DNA of 64,000 nt from Rhyzopertha dominica (taxonomy: Eukaryota; Arthropoda; Insecta; Coleoptera; Bostrichidae): contig QCXZ01000064.1 in NCBI GenBank assembly GCA_025024175.1, positions 50,861,325 through 50,925,324 on the forward strand, in the 5' to 3' direction. The notes below the pieces were generated by a model, which saw only the letters and a list, made by a program, of their open reading frames with translations, made no database searches and had not been told where the DNA came from. Below are positions 1 through 11,503 of this stretch, piece by piece. Position numbers and translations under genes: made by a program. The number at the start of each line of letters is the position of its first letter. Positions within the stretch are counted from its first letter, which is position 1.

Positions 1-2794
1 CGACGACATTTCGCTTCCCGGGAATGTATCCAATCTTCAAGTTGTATGGCTGAAGTTTTAGCGCCCATCTGGCTAAGCGTCCTGACGGAGATTTCAGCGA
101 TAACAACCACTTCAGCGGCTGATGATCTGTGGCTATGATCACTTCCGAACCTTCAATATAGCCGCGAAATCTTTCAACGGCCCAAACGACAGCAAGTGCT
201 TCTCGCTCGGTAGTGGAATATCTCGATTCTGCCGTCGTTAGCAACCTGCTAGCGTATTCCACTGGGCGCTCATCGTCACCGTCGCCTTGTAGCAGCACGG
301 CACCGATAGCGTAATCACTGGCATCCATTCTCAGCGTAAACGGTTTAGCTGGATCAGCCTGTCGCAAAATAGGTGGATTTGACAATAATCGTTTCAATTC
401 ATCAAAAGCGTTCTGCTGCGATTCGCCCCATTCCCATTTGGCATCTTTGCGCGTAAGTAAGGATAGAGGCCTGGCGACTTCAGAAAATTGTGGTATGAAT
501 CGGCGATACCACGAACACGTTTGATAGAATGTTAATACCTCTTTCACGTTCCGCGGGGCTTTCATTTCTAAGATAGCGCTGACTTTTTCAGGATCCGTTT
601 GTATTCCTGATGACGTTATAAGATGTCCAAGGTAACGAACTTTTGGACAAGCAAACACGCACTTCTCGCGTCGCGCACGCAGTTTAAACAATCTTAGTCT
701 CTCGAACACCGCGCGTAAATCGTTTAAATGTTCATCAAAACTTTCCGAAATCACTATAAGATCGTCGAGATACACCGCTAAGGTGATGTGTCCCAGACCG
801 GCCCGAAATCTGTCCATCATACGTTGAAATGTGCAACCAGAGTTTTTCAGACCGAACGGCATCCGTAAAAAACGGAAAGTTCCTAATGGGCACACAAAAC
901 ACGTTTTGTCTCTGTCCGTTTCGCGTACACGCACTTGCCAATAACCGCATTGCAAATCCAACGTTGACATGAAAGCTGCCTGTTTCGCGGAATGCAACAA
1001 ATCTTCAATGCGCGGCAATGGGTAACTGTCACCAGTCGTTATCGCGTTTAACTTGCGATAATCTACGCACAAACGAAATTTACCGTCCTTCTTAGGCACT
1101 AATACGACGGGAAAACCCCAAGGGCTTTCGCACTCTTCTATTATCCCGTCGGCTAACATGCGATCGATTTCCTGTTGCAAAAATTCTTTCTTCGCAGGTG
1201 GCATTCTATATGGTGGTACGGATATCGGCCGGTGGTTACCTGTTTCAATAACGTGCTCGCCAAACTCCGTAGGCTCTCCCCCTGGACGGAACACATCTTC
1301 ATTGGCCTTCAGTAACGCATTGAAGGCTAATCGCTGCTCGGCTGTGAGGTTTTCGCCCTCTTCTCCGCGAAGGTCTAGGGCATCGGCCGACGGCGGGATT
1401 GTGCAAATTTGCACAGGTTCCGGTGCTTCTTCCGAAACGTACGCATACAGCTGAGATGGTTCATCCGCGAAATGCCAAGTTTGCCTTGAGAGATTAATTA
1501 CTATACCAGCCTTTTCCAAAAAGTCAACGCCTAGCAATGTTTTATTGTTCATTAGTTCTGGGAGCACTATAAATTCATTTATTATCGTCCGTGTTATGAT
1601 TTTTACAGGTAGTTGTACAATGAACGCGGTCATTTCTCGCGTAACACCGTCCGCGTACGTCACATTTCTCTTGGTCTCAATGAATTCTGTATTGAGCGAA
1701 CGTAAAAATTCGTAAACGCGTCTTCCTGCGATGGACACTTGGGCTCCTGAATCAGCACAGGCGATAGCTGGGCGGCCGTATATGGTAAATGGCAACATGG
1801 GTCTTACAGGGTTATTCGTGGAAGTAATACAATTCAGCACTATATCGCCGGTTCCATCTCTGTTGCAGGTAGGGCACTTACTGCGAACGTAACCTGGAGC
1901 GCCGCATCCATAGCAAACAACTGAGGGCGGCGTTACTTCTTCGCTAAAGGGTGCGGATGTCGCCGTGGCGGGTCCTCTGTAGCTCGCGGAATGCTTCCGG
2001 CATTCTTCGACCGTGTGGCCGTAACGCGCACAAAAAGTACAACGCGGTCGCTCGCGATTTTTCTTCGCATTATCACGGGTTCGCGGGGCGTCGCGCTGCT
2101 CGATCTTCTTAGGCGCACAGTCGGTGAGGTTTCTTTCTACAGTTCTAGCTCGCTGCAGTAGGTTTTCGTAATTCTGTATATCTTCGCGCATAATTCTTTT
2201 ACGTATCCGACGATTTAACAGGCCGTATACCATGTCCAGTTGAATGGATTCACTAGGCTTATCAGTCAATTTCGCGAAAAGTGAACGCACTCGCGCTACG
2301 AACAGGTCCGTAGATTCATCACTAGCTTGTTCCTTAGCGAATATATCCCGATATATTTGATAAGCCGGTTTGGTAGGCCCATATGACGCACGTAAGGCTT
2401 CTAGAGCATCATTCCACGTAGGAACGGTTTCTTTTATGCCTTGATACCACATCGCGGCGTTGTTCGTGAGTAGCATTGGAAGTCCGCGCAATGCATTCTC
2501 ATCCGACACATTCGCACAATTTTTAAAGGTTTCGATGGCATCAATGAAAGCAGCTACATCTTCGTTTTCTCCTCCGGCAAATCGCGAACTACATTTTACA
2601 AAGTTACCTGAATTGGAGTTCGTAGTCGAAGTACTTGCCGGGGTTGGCGACCTGTTCCTGAGATCCTCCAGCTGTTGCTGTATCCCCTGGTTCGCTTGCT
2701 GTAACTGCAAGGATAGTTGGGCTTGCACACCCGCCAGGAGCTGTTGCAGCTGGTCTGCAGACATTTGTACTACGGTGGATCCGGGTTCTGCCAT
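1..2794 (-). CDS. Gag-Pol polyprotein of a Ty3/gypsy LTR retrotransposon (3' end off the window)
   Basis: Read from the ATG at 2794 towards 1, the minus strand is open for 931 codons without a stop and runs off the left edge. Domains in order: a glutamine-rich N-terminus and a Gag region (about 60-240), a canonical CCHC knuckle (about 252-265, C-x2-C-x4-H-x4-C), a second knuckle near 293 with Tyr where His is expected, an aspartic protease with DSGA near 348, reverse transcriptase with YLDD near 675, and RNase H starting with MDAS near 822. The family normally continues with an integrase, which would lie left of position 1. Gag and Pol are in one frame with no frameshift. The start was chosen because it follows the primer-binding site and LTR edge and opens the frame. 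The coding region is markedly richer in GC than the DNA to its right. The clean frame suggests a fairly recent copy. The superfamily call is firm; the lineage within it is not resolved. Confidence 0.9.
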   Translation of the reverse strand, partial: MAEPGSTVVQMSADQLQQLLAGVQAQLSLQLQQANQGIQQQLEDLRNRSPTPASTSTTNSNSGNFVKCSSRFAGGENEDVAAFIDAIETFKNCANVSDENALRGLPMLLTNNAAMWYQGIKETVPTWNDALEALRASYGPTKPAYQIYRDIFAKEQASDESTDLFVARVRSLFAKLTDKPSESIQLDMVYGLLNRRIRKRIMREDIQNYENLLQRARTVERNLTDCAPKKIEQRDAPRTRDNAKKNRERPRCTFCARYGHTVEECRKHSASYRGPATATSAPFSEEVTPPSVVCYGCGAPGYVRSKCPTCNRDGTGDIVLNCITSTNNPVRPMLPFTIYGRPAIACADSGAQVSIAGRRVYEFLRSLNTEFIETKRNVTYADGVTREMTAFIVQLPVKIITRTIINEFIVLPELMNNKTLLGVDFLEKAGIVINLSRQTWHFADEPSQLYAYVSEEAPEPVQICTIPPSADALDLRGEEGENLTAEQRLAFNALLKANEDVFRPGGEPTEFGEHVIETGNHRPISVPPYRMPPAKKEFLQQEIDRMLADGIIEECESPWGFPVVLVPKKDGKFRLCVDYRKLNAITTGDSYPLPRIEDLLHSAKQAAFMSTLDLQCGYWQVRVRETDRDKTCFVCPLGTFRFLRMPFGLKNSGCTFQRMMDRFRAGLGHITLAVYLDDLIVISESFDEHLNDLRAVFERLRLFKLRARREKCVFACPKVRYLGHLITSSGIQTDPEKVSAILEMKAPRNVKEVLTFYQTCSWYRRFIPQFSEVARPLSLLTRKDAKWEWGESQQNAFDELKRLLSNPPILRQADPAKPFTLRMDASDYAIGAVLLQGDGDDERPVEYASRLLTTAESRYSTTEREALAVVWAVERFRGYIEGSEVIIATDHQPLKWLLSLKSPSGRLARWALKLQPYNLKIGYIPGKRNVV

Positions 2795-2910
2795 GGTCGT
2801 ATCTTGAGTTTCTTCTTCCTCGCGTTCTGCGTTCTGTCGTCTCGTCCTTGGCATGGACGAGGATTTTTCGTTTCACTTGTTCACTTTTCACTCGCGATTA
2901 ATTAATACGG

Positions 2911-2928
2911 TCCCGCTGTTGGGCGCCA
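2911..2928 (-). other. Primer-binding site of the Ty3/gypsy element
   Basis: The minus strand reads TGGCGCCCAACAGCGGGA one base inside the LTR edge. The first eleven bases fit the CCA-ended acceptor stem of a tRNA-Lys, the usual primer of many insect gypsy elements; the rest fits less well. The position between the LTR terminus and the Gag start supports the call. Confidence 0.75.
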
Positions 2929-2929
2929 G

Positions 2930-3924
2930 TGTAACGCGTATGTTATTTCGGGAGTTACAAATAAAACAAAAAAAAAAGAGTTCGATGAACCGTATATTAA
3001 ATCGTAAATGAATAAAAGAACAATAACTAAACAGAAAATCAAAAACTATCTAAGAAACGCGAAATGTGCACTCGGCAACGTGAAGAAGGGAACTATTCGT
3101 ACCGCTAGGTATGTCTACCTCACTACCCTATTGTTATCCCATCCTGTCATAAACCGGGCAAACAACACCCCCGAACCGCTTTCGGGGCGGCACATCTGGC
3201 ACGCAGTTCTTCAGGGTAGTCATCACCGGTTTTGTTGGAAAAACCCCGAGGTTGTGGCCGTACACGGTCTGCTATCCAGTTTTATACAATTTCCATGGCT
3301 TCTTTGTTGGAAGAAAACTTGCGCACTCTCAAACTGTCAAACTGTCAAACTTTTTCTCAATCTTCGACTGCTTGCTGTTTAATAAAACCACATCCTTAAT
3401 GAAAATACTTAATTTAAGTCATTAACACAATGCTCTGTGTCAACACTTAACACTGGGATTTGGAATTAATCAGTTCGTCTCGTGTACTTTATAATAAAAG
3501 AGCTTAGAAAACTAAGCCTGCCTCTCAGTACAGTACAAACAAAAGTCACGAAGTGTCAGATTTTTACCGAACGTGCTAACTTGATATCCCATTNAAACTT
3601 TAAATTTCATTTGTTTGCAACTTTCTTGAAAACTATTTATAACGCGTGCCTTAACAAACATAAAATGAAAGATAATTTATTTTCCAAGTCGTCCACGGTT
3701 ACTTAGATCCCTTCTTTTATAAGTCACGTTTAAAACAAAACAATCCAACCGCATAAAGTACTCTTAACAAAGTGACATTAGAAATGAAGAGAACTAAAAA
3801 TTTAAAATTAATTAATTAAAGTACGTCTTCAAAAGTTCTTAACTAAAAAATAAAAGTGTATTTATCATAGCCGCATCTTCCCAATTAGAGTAAAACAATA
3901 AAAAGAATTGTTAGAAAACTTACA
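2930..3924 (-). repeat. Probable 5' LTR of the Ty3/gypsy element
   Basis: On the plus strand the candidate begins TGTAACG next to the primer-binding site and may end in CTTACA at 3924, giving a 995-bp LTR with TGTAA/TTACA ends. The inner edge (2930) is well supported by the primer-binding site. The outer edge is a guess, because the second LTR lies outside the window and no copy is available to compare. Small open frames inside it (for example 3008-3382) have no recognisable product. One ambiguous base lies at 3594. Confidence 0.5.
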
Positions 3925-5079
3925 GGTTGCATTTATCCAAATGATTTGTCTAGCAAATGTTTACATTTGCTAAAAATCGATGCTAATTATATTTCTGTGT
4001 ACTGCTGTGAGACGTCCGATAAAATCCAAGAAAAAATATACGAGTAAATTATGTGCGCAATCACTAGCAGTCATAACAAACACGCCTGAATGTATAATTA
4101 TGTAAAAACAGATTCAAGGCAGATGGCAACATTAAATTACGAAGAATCCATTTGAAAAGCTAATAACTCCGCCGGAGATCGTCCGATTTGGGCACAATTT
4201 CTGATTCAGCGTAATCAGATGAAAACTCAAGGCTTTGTGTGCGGACGTGCGATGGCAGCACGGATCTAATTAGCACAATGATCGGTCGTATTATCCGAGC
4301 GGAGGAGGTTTCGACATTTTTGATGATCTACTTGCGAAACGAAGAAGGAAGACATTTCCTTGAGGCCCAAACAGCTCAAGTGCTTTGTTATCTAGCCGCA
4401 CAAGAAAGTTGCACGACTTGCTGTTGTTTCAACCTGTGGACTGCACTTTCAGCCTGAGCTCGTATGCAGAATATGCAAATGTTGCTGTCGTTTTGTATAT
4501 TAATATTTATTTTATTTTATTTAAAAAAGATTTAGCGTGGGTCCAAATCAAGAAGTCATCGTCAATACCATCACTTCCGCGCGCTAACACTATCTAGGTT
4601 TTCCTGACGACAAATAAATACAGACTTTTTCTGATAGTTTAATTAAAAATCGAGTGCCAGCAGTCGTAATATTTTGGGTGTCTATGTTATTATCTTTAAA
4701 GAACGCATAATGCGGAGGAGTCTTCTTAGAGATACTACCGTTAGAGTATGAAGCCATAACCTATTCACTGTTTCACTGAGGTTCATAATCTGCTGTACAT
4801 AATCTTCTTCTACTTGCTATTTTGTTTTCTTTCGATTATTCATTTGGATTTTTAATTTTTTATCACGGTCCTTGTAGTGTTTTGTGATTGTTTCATTATA
4901 GTTTTTTCGTAATGGTTTAAATAAAATAACAGCCAAGTGTGGTTTGTTTCTAATTCAACTATATGTATGTGAGAACTCCTTATTTCAAAATTCAGAATGT
5001 GTAAATACGTATTCCAGAAGCAAAGCTGCCGTCTTTAGTACGTGTTAAACTAAGCGATTTGAAATTAACATTTTAGCAT
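3925..5079. other. No gene seen
   Basis: AT-rich DNA with only short chance frames. A somewhat GC-richer patch near 4150-4460 has no protein or repeat identity that I recognise. Confidence 0.5.
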
Positions 5080-5311
5080 CTGAAGCTATATCCATTGTAG
5101 AGGAACGAATAAGATTTACCATCATTGAACACTTGAATTGCATTGTCAAAAATGACAGATCACTTGGGCATGATTATATAACATATTCCCTGATACGCAG
5201 CCTTTCTATACTATCAGATATTTACAACATGGCTCTGGAGAGCAGTGGAATCAGAAAGGAATGGAAAACACAAATTATATTAGGATTCCATAAATCCAAT
5301 AAAGACATCGG
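5080..5311 (+). pseudogene. Non-LTR retrotransposon reverse transcriptase, 5' fragment left of a hAT insertion
   Basis: The plus frame around 5133-5311 gives the start of a non-LTR reverse transcriptase, including a W-K-T-x-I-I-L-x-F-x-K-S-N-K-D segment like the usual W-x-x-x-x-V-x-P-I-x-K-x-G-K-D of this family. The frame stops where the hAT element begins and resumes at 7324 with N-P-D-S-Y-R-A-I-A-L-S-S, the next conserved block. The fragment is 5'-truncated or too decayed to follow upstream of about 5080; no endonuclease is visible. Confidence 0.75.
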
Positions 5312-7315
5312 CAAGGGCGTAGCCAGGTTTTAGCGTCCGGGGGATTACCTCACAAAGAAATAAAATTGCGACCAGTGGCAGCTCGTAACAATTTTGACTG
5401 GGGGGGGGGGCAACAGCCAACGAACTTTTTTTTGTTTTTTTTTCGTGGAGAAGGGGAAACCTTGCCTAGGCATGGCATAGGCACCCTGCTGCCGGCCAGC
5501 AGGGTAGTGTCGGATTCTTACCGGCTAAAACCTCCCCCTTCGTGGTTCTACAAAATAAACATTAAATATATTATTCAAATTTACGATTTGTATGTGAAGT
5601 CCATGCGCCTATTCTTTTGAGCCACAAAATGATCAGTTACGAGTTAAATTAAAATTTGGATTTGACTGTATTAGTTCCTTTTCAATAGAGCACATTGCCA
5701 ATGCATTAAGTCAGTCCTGACCCATAGTATTGCGCGAAAACGTTTAATTCTCTTTAATTTTGAAGAACACCGGTCGCTCTCGACCGTCGTCATTGGAATG
5801 GTACAAATAATTTTTAAAAGTTTAATAGTTTCCGGAAACACGCTGCCTAAATTATTTTGCATCAAAAACTGATAAACATGAACGGCTTCATTTGCATTTC
5901 GAAAATCTTCTCGGTGATAAATTGTCATTAACTCGTGTTTAAGTGTAATCGCGTTTAAATCATATTTGTCGGGAAATGTTTTGCTGTATTCTTGGAAGCA
6001 ATGAGATTCAAGAAGGACGCCTCTAAAAAATCGCTCGAAAAGAATCTATCACATATATTCGTAATTATTACTTCGCAAACTTCTTTAGCCATCTGTTTGT
6101 TACCATCAATAAAACACTGTCGCTTTGAAGGCACGGTTGCTTCAGGAATGTTAACGTCCAACTCGTCCCTAATTTTTTGAACCAAAGTCGAAAATGCGGA
6201 GATTGAATTCTTAATCTTAAGACTATCTAATTGGCGCTGCTGTAGCAATGAAATCTGCTGATTATATTTGTTCCCGAATAAATCCGTGACTTATCGCTAA
6301 GAGTTCGTTTTGTATCGTTTTGGATAGGCCTGAAACAACACTATTTTTAGAGTTTTCGATATGAGATTTTAACGTTGTGTCAATTTCCGCCATTAAATTA
6401 ACCAAACCCTTAAAAATTCCCGGATTCTGACTATCTACGCTTTCATCGTGTATGTAACGATTTTGTTTAACCGCGTCTTTATGTTTCAAAATTTCAAGCC
6501 TGTAAGCACTGATTAGTTGATTCTAGCGAGGAATTTAAATGTTTTTGACAAATTGAATGTTTTTTAATTTTTTCGCCCAGATGCTTCAAATCCGTAACTC
6601 CCGTCTTAACCCAGGCCGGATCGCAATCGTCACCTGCCATTAGTAAGCAAACAAAACAAAACAACGAATTACTCTCGAAGCAGCCTCATAACGAAATATC
6701 ATTTGCGTACATTTGCGTAAAATTTCTTTTACCTCTTACGATGGCTTGGTTTTGTAAGTTAAACTTCAATTCTGTCCTGAAAAGCCAAACCTGCCTGTTT
6801 CATGGCCTTAATGGACGATATCGCATTTTTCGCCGCCTGCTCCATTTTGCGCACAATCCCAACACAATTCCGCGAACTCCGAATAAAACAGTCCGCATTC
6901 ACAAGTCGATCTTCGCGAAAAAAACAACGGTAATTATTTACTATAGCGTCCCATTACCTATCGAGCTCAAATTGTGCGTACCCCTAGAGAGTGGCCTCCT
7001 GAACACGAATATGAAATCCGTTTCTTGCGCTCGCGCCTAGTTTTCAAGAAATAAATATTTCAATTTGGAACTACTTTACGACGCGGAGTGTTCTCTCTTA
7101 TGCCGCGCAGTGTCGCATGCTCCTTAACGTCCGGTTGCCCTACGCGAGTGCGTTTTCAAGCAGATTTCAAGTTGTTTTTTTACTGAGCGATTTTGAGGCA
7201 TTTAGGCCGTGTTTTTTGCGCGCCTCTCCTTATTTCAATACGTATAACATTAATGCAATATTTGATATTTTTTTGGGGGGGGGGGGTTCGAAACCCCCCC
7301 CTGGCTACGCCCGTG
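5312..7315 (-). mobile_element. hAT DNA transposon, complete ends, decayed transposase
   Basis: The element starts CAAGGGCGTAGCCAGG (5312-5327) and ends with the inverted counterpart CCTGGCTACGCCCGTG (7300-7315), 15 of 16 bases matching. It is flanked by a perfect 8-bp duplication GACATCGG at 5304-5311 and 7316-7323, the size expected for hAT. Both ends carry G/C runs: G10 near 5400, and G12-TTCGAAA-C8 at 7275-7301. A subterminal hairpin with a 9-bp stem lies at 5483-5505. The length is 2004 bp. It is inserted inside the reverse transcriptase of a non-LTR element, so it is the younger of the two. Confidence 0.88.
5671..6640 (-). pseudogene. hAT transposase pseudogene
   Basis: From a possible start at 6640, minus-strand frames give a TTF-like zinc-finger segment (D-P-A-W-V-K-T-G-V-T-D-L-K-H-L, then K-H-x-x-C-x-K-H) near 6540-6630. 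Next come a middle part typical of DUF4371/ZMYM1-like hAT proteins (6262-6489 and 5955-6248), and the C-terminal dimerisation motif T-V-E-S-D-R-C-S-S-K-L-K-R-I-K near 5740-5790. Frames change between segments and stops intervene, so no active transposase is encoded. Intact relatives are usually 600-800 residues; this relic spans about 320 codons. It lies inside the TIR-bounded element at 5312-7315. Confidence 0.8.
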
Positions 7316-7323
7316 GACATCGG

Positions 7324-9330
7324 TAATCCTGATAGCTACAGAGCCATCGCACTATCATCATATTTTAATAAAGTGTTTAAGGCGCTGCTAAAAAATAGAA
7401 CAGAGTGCTATGCAGAGGACAAGGAATTTGGTTTACATCAGACAGATTTTTGTCTGAGCATGGGAGTTACTGACAACATTACATATAGCCATCAGAACTG
7501 ACCAAACTGTTCCTAGATATAAAAAAGTGCTTATGATCATGTGAATATAAACATATCATACAAATATCTAAAAGACCTCAAAATCCCACGGTATATTAAT
7601 AACGAGAGATCCTATCCAAAGATCAGTATGGAAATGTACATGGTCCACAAAAAATATCGTGTGAGCTACCGCAAGGATCATCATTGAGTCCATTACTTTT
7701 CAATATTTATATTAGATTCATCTTCAGTGTTATTACAATAGACGTAAAATGCTTGTTTTATGCGGACGATCTTGTTATTATGGCAAGGGAAAATAACCTC
7801 CAGAACAAGACAAGACAAGAAAGTTAAATCCTGCACTACATACAATGTAGCAATCGCTCAATGAACACAATTTTCTCTTTCAATAAATGTAAAGCAATAT
7901 GGTTCTAAAAAGGGAAACGAAAGGACCATTTATCATGGATACTAGTGGAAGACTATTTCATACAGGGATGAAGTAGTGTACATATTTGCGAGTAAAATTT
8001 ACCAGGCAACTTAAATGGCACAGCTGCATCAAGAATATTTGTAAAAATGCAGATTGAATAGAGGTATAAATATAATAAAATCACTTTGTGGTACTTGGTG
8101 GGGAACAGATCCTGTAACATTATGGATCGTATATAATAGTCTAATCAAAAGTCATCTTGATTATGGAACCCTTCTCATCAGATTCAATAGCAAAGGTATG
8201 AGACGCAAACTAGACACATTACCGTATAAAGCACTCCGAGTCATAATTGGCTTATGAAATTAACACCATGTAATGCATTATTAGCATTATTATTAATATA
8301 ACACTAAACTAAACGTATTAAATGTCGTAGAGCCAATCTTGGTATATCTACGGGGGTGACAGACTGCTTTGCTTTGAGCACAAATTTTTTGTGCTAGTAG
8401 CACCAATAATTCAATTCGATTTGGAATTCAGATCAGGATAAAACAATAAAAAGTTCTTTTTGTAAACAACTGAAAACTATAGAGGTAACTATAATTTAAT
8501 TCACTGTTAACATAAACAAGCTGTGGCAATTTACAGAGCCATAGAAATACATAAAAAACAATTTTGAAAAAAACGTCTTATTTCTGATTCTGCCAGTGCT
8601 ATAGAAAAAATTACATAAAACTTGTTTCATCATAATATATGGATTATATCACGTTTAGCTAGAGATACTAGATTTGAATTGATCCTGCTGTGGATCCCAA
8701 GGCCCAGGATATACAGATATACAAGGAAATCAAAAAGCTGACAAGCTAGCTAATATTGGAAGACTGTTGGAGAAGCAAGAGAAAACGCTGATACACAAGT
8801 ACATTTTTCCGTCATTAAAGGTTAACTTTCATGGGAACACAACAGTGAGACAGTCAGTCAAAGTTAAGGACAAGCGGTATGGAGATTGGAGACAGACCAC
8901 TACCTAACTAAAGCACATTTACACAAAATAGCAGTGGAAGAAAATCCATATTGTGAGTGTGGACAACATCTTTTTGCAGTGCCCAATTAATCAAATACTA
9001 ACACTTGATATCTACAATAAATTAGGTTCGTTTGTAACTGACTTACCTTTAACTACGAAAATAGTCTTACTGTCAATTAAAATAGATGCTATTATTCTAA
9101 TTTGTAATGTTCTTAAAGTCCTCAGAGAGCTCTGGTAAAGTCAACTTTATAAATCCTTGTTTCCTTTCCCCTGTGTTTGTGCTAACCGTCCTTACAAACC
9201 GTTCTAGCAATATTATATTCCTAGGGTAAAATAACCTTTAAACAATACAAATATTAATGAGCTGGCTAATTGTCAACATCTGACACAGGTCAAGAATCAA
9301 AAAGAAGAAAAAGAAGAAGAAAGACCTTTT
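7324..9330 (+). pseudogene. Non-LTR retrotransposon: reverse transcriptase, RNase H and 3' tail right of the hAT insertion
   Basis: This continues the frame broken at 5311. Recognisable blocks in order are Y-R-A-I-A-L-S-S (7333-7360), L-P-Q-G-S-S-L-S-P-L-L-F-N-I-Y-I near 7660-7710, the catalytic box F-Y-A-D-D (YADD at 7759-7770), a thumb segment with T-W-W-G-T-D-P and H-L-D-Y-G (8054-8257), and RNase H G-N-Q-K-A-D-K-L-A near 8727-8755. A terminal C-x-C-G ... L-Q-C-P cysteine motif follows near 8950-8985. Frames shift several times and stops are frequent. An A/G-rich AAGAAG-type tail near 9297-9325 is a likely 3' end. RNase H places it nearer the I/R1/LOA group than simple Jockey elements; the exact clade is uncertain. 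Confidence 0.8.
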
Positions 9331-11304
9331 TTCTTTGCACAGAGATTTCTTTAAATACTGGCGCTAGGAGATACCGAAATTTTGAGACACACTGATGCCT
9401 TCAGTGCCATCAGTGTACGTTAATTGTTAAATCAGAATGAGATATTCAGGTGAGTTAATTTTTGAAGGTAGAATCATGACGATAAAGAACACTTAATTTT
9501 TACCGTTTAAAAACAATGCCTAATAATGTGGGAATTGAACTGATAGTCAATAGATGTTACTGTAATACTACAATGCTTCATTGATAACCTATCAGCTAGA
9601 GAAACATTCAAATGTTGTGAATGATCAACTTGATTTTGCACTCCAATTCAGATTTCTCTCCACATAGTGATGCCAGTGTTTAATTCTAGCAAATAAATTT
9701 CATCGAAGCTTTAAATAGAAAGCCGGCCCCGTGAAATAAATATGTTACTGTATACGCGCATCGTGTGAACATTTTGCACCATTTTCAGTACTCACACCGG
9801 AAGAATAGTAAAACTATGCGTGCACAATGTCCATTTTACGTTTGTACGGTAGGCATAGAATTCGTCACGCCGAAATGAAGTAATCAGCCACAATTACTCA
9901 ATCGAGCGTCGGTATAAACAAAACGCTAAAATTGAATTGCAGTGTTAAGTCCATATAAATTCTTTTTGCAAGGTGAGCCTAGAAAATGGAATAGGTAAAG
10001 GTCGTGCTATGATGATTAACCTTTGTCTATTACAGAGCTGTTAATCCAAAAGGGGGCGTCCAACGCAAAAATATCGGATCAAATTTTAACGAGGCCATAG
10101 GAAACGTCTTTCAATTAGTTCGCTTCAATTAGTGCAGATTTAACAAATGTCACTAATCATACGTATGTGGGTCACGATATAATAACGGCGATGCCTATGG
10201 TAATTCGAAAGGAATAATACAACAGATGAAGTAAGAGCGCCAAAAGCGTATTAAGTATTCTGAGAGAAAGGTATAATACACTTATGGCTGAAATGAGACA
10301 ATATTTATTAAGTATTGTAGCATACTTGAGTTTGATGTTTTTAACAACCTGTTTCTTCAAGGAAGAGCTGTTATTCTTTAATGACAGTGTGTTAAATATG
10401 CATTCGTTATAATTTAGACGCGAATAATTCATGATTATTAAGTAGTGACCAGTAACCATTTATGATGTTTACTATTACAGTTCACTTACATAATAGTGAC
10501 GCGATATAATCTTGTTTAAAATGACAAAAAGTTTTCGTATGATGTGTTCAAAGAATCTGAAAATGAAATTGTGATTACTTCACTTGCTATCATCCTTTTT
10601 CTATTCCAAATTTAGAACAAATGCAATTTGGTACTTACTAGGTTTGGTAACATAATTTCCAATACCAAAAACTAAATAATTAATACAATTAAGAATAGGT
10701 GTATTATCAAACTTTTAGCAAAATTTGGATATAAGCTTAGTAATTTCTCCTAAATTGTGCTGATTGTAGGAAATCAGATTTATTAAATTAATTTTTTTAC
10801 GTAAGCTTTTACTACCTTTTATTCGAATCCCACATATACAAATAATAATTATTACTTATTTTTCTTTACGTCCTTATATACATAAAACTGGCCATCTTCA
10901 TTCGGTTTTTAACAAATCTATTTTCTCACACTCTCCAAAAAACAACTAGGTTAAATTTTCATGTAATGGTTGTAATCCTATTATTTTTGAACGTCAAGAA
11001 AATCCCTTTTAAATACAGGTAAGGCATGTATACTGAGTATAAAGTAGCGCATAAAATGAAAATAAGGATTATTTGCCAAAATTCGAAAGAACGATGAAAA
11101 TGGAAATTTAAGATTTAAAAACAAATTTATTTTGAGATGACTGAAAAAGAGCAGTCTGTTAATATGGCGAAGATATGACGTCATCAAGTAAACCCTTATT
11201 CCATTTGACACAAAAAGCTCTCAAAATGGCCACAATATTCGACATATGCATAAACATGAAGTTCACAAATAAAACAAAACTCGTCATCAAGTGAATTTAG
11301 TCTT
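9331..11304. other. No gene seen
   Basis: AT-rich sequence with only short chance frames and no inverted or tandem structure that I could support. Confidence 0.5.
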
Positions 11305-11326
11305 AACTTTTAATGAATTAACAAGG

Positions 11327-11481
11327 ACCAATGATGCCAGCAACGCCAAGAAAACATTCAAATAAAATTAATGTACCTATATAACCTTCCCGCTCCAACC
11401 CAGCATAGACGGCCGGCCCGGTAGTATATCCGGGAGTGCCAGAAATGCTGACCGTACGCTGGTTCAATCAATCAATCAATC
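11327..11481 (+). mobile_element. Short SINE-like or 5'-truncated LINE insertion with TCAA-repeat tail
   Basis: About 155 bp is bounded by two near-identical 22-bp direct repeats at 11305-11326 and 11482-11503 (20 of 22 bases the same), which look like a target-site duplication. The insert has a GC-rich core (GACGGCCGGCCCGGTAG, near 11409-11425) and ends in a (TCAA)n tail at 11463-11481. A tetranucleotide tail and a long, variable duplication are hallmarks of target-primed reverse transcription. No tRNA-like promoter was recognised, so a truncated LINE end is equally possible. Confidence 0.6.
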
Positions 11482-11503
11482 AACTTTCAATGAATTAACG
11501 AGG

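Noticed and set aside
3008..3382. 124-residue plus-strand frame
   Set aside because: Lies inside the probable gypsy LTR and has no recognisable domain; a chance frame.
7287..7293. GGTTCGAA-like T-arm of a tRNA
   Set aside because: Part of the G-run/C-run foldback of the hAT end; no acceptor or anticodon stem around it.
11463..11483. Tandem TCAA units as a microsatellite or CRISPR-like repeat
   Set aside because: Only about five short units, flanked by a target duplication; better explained as a retroposon tail.
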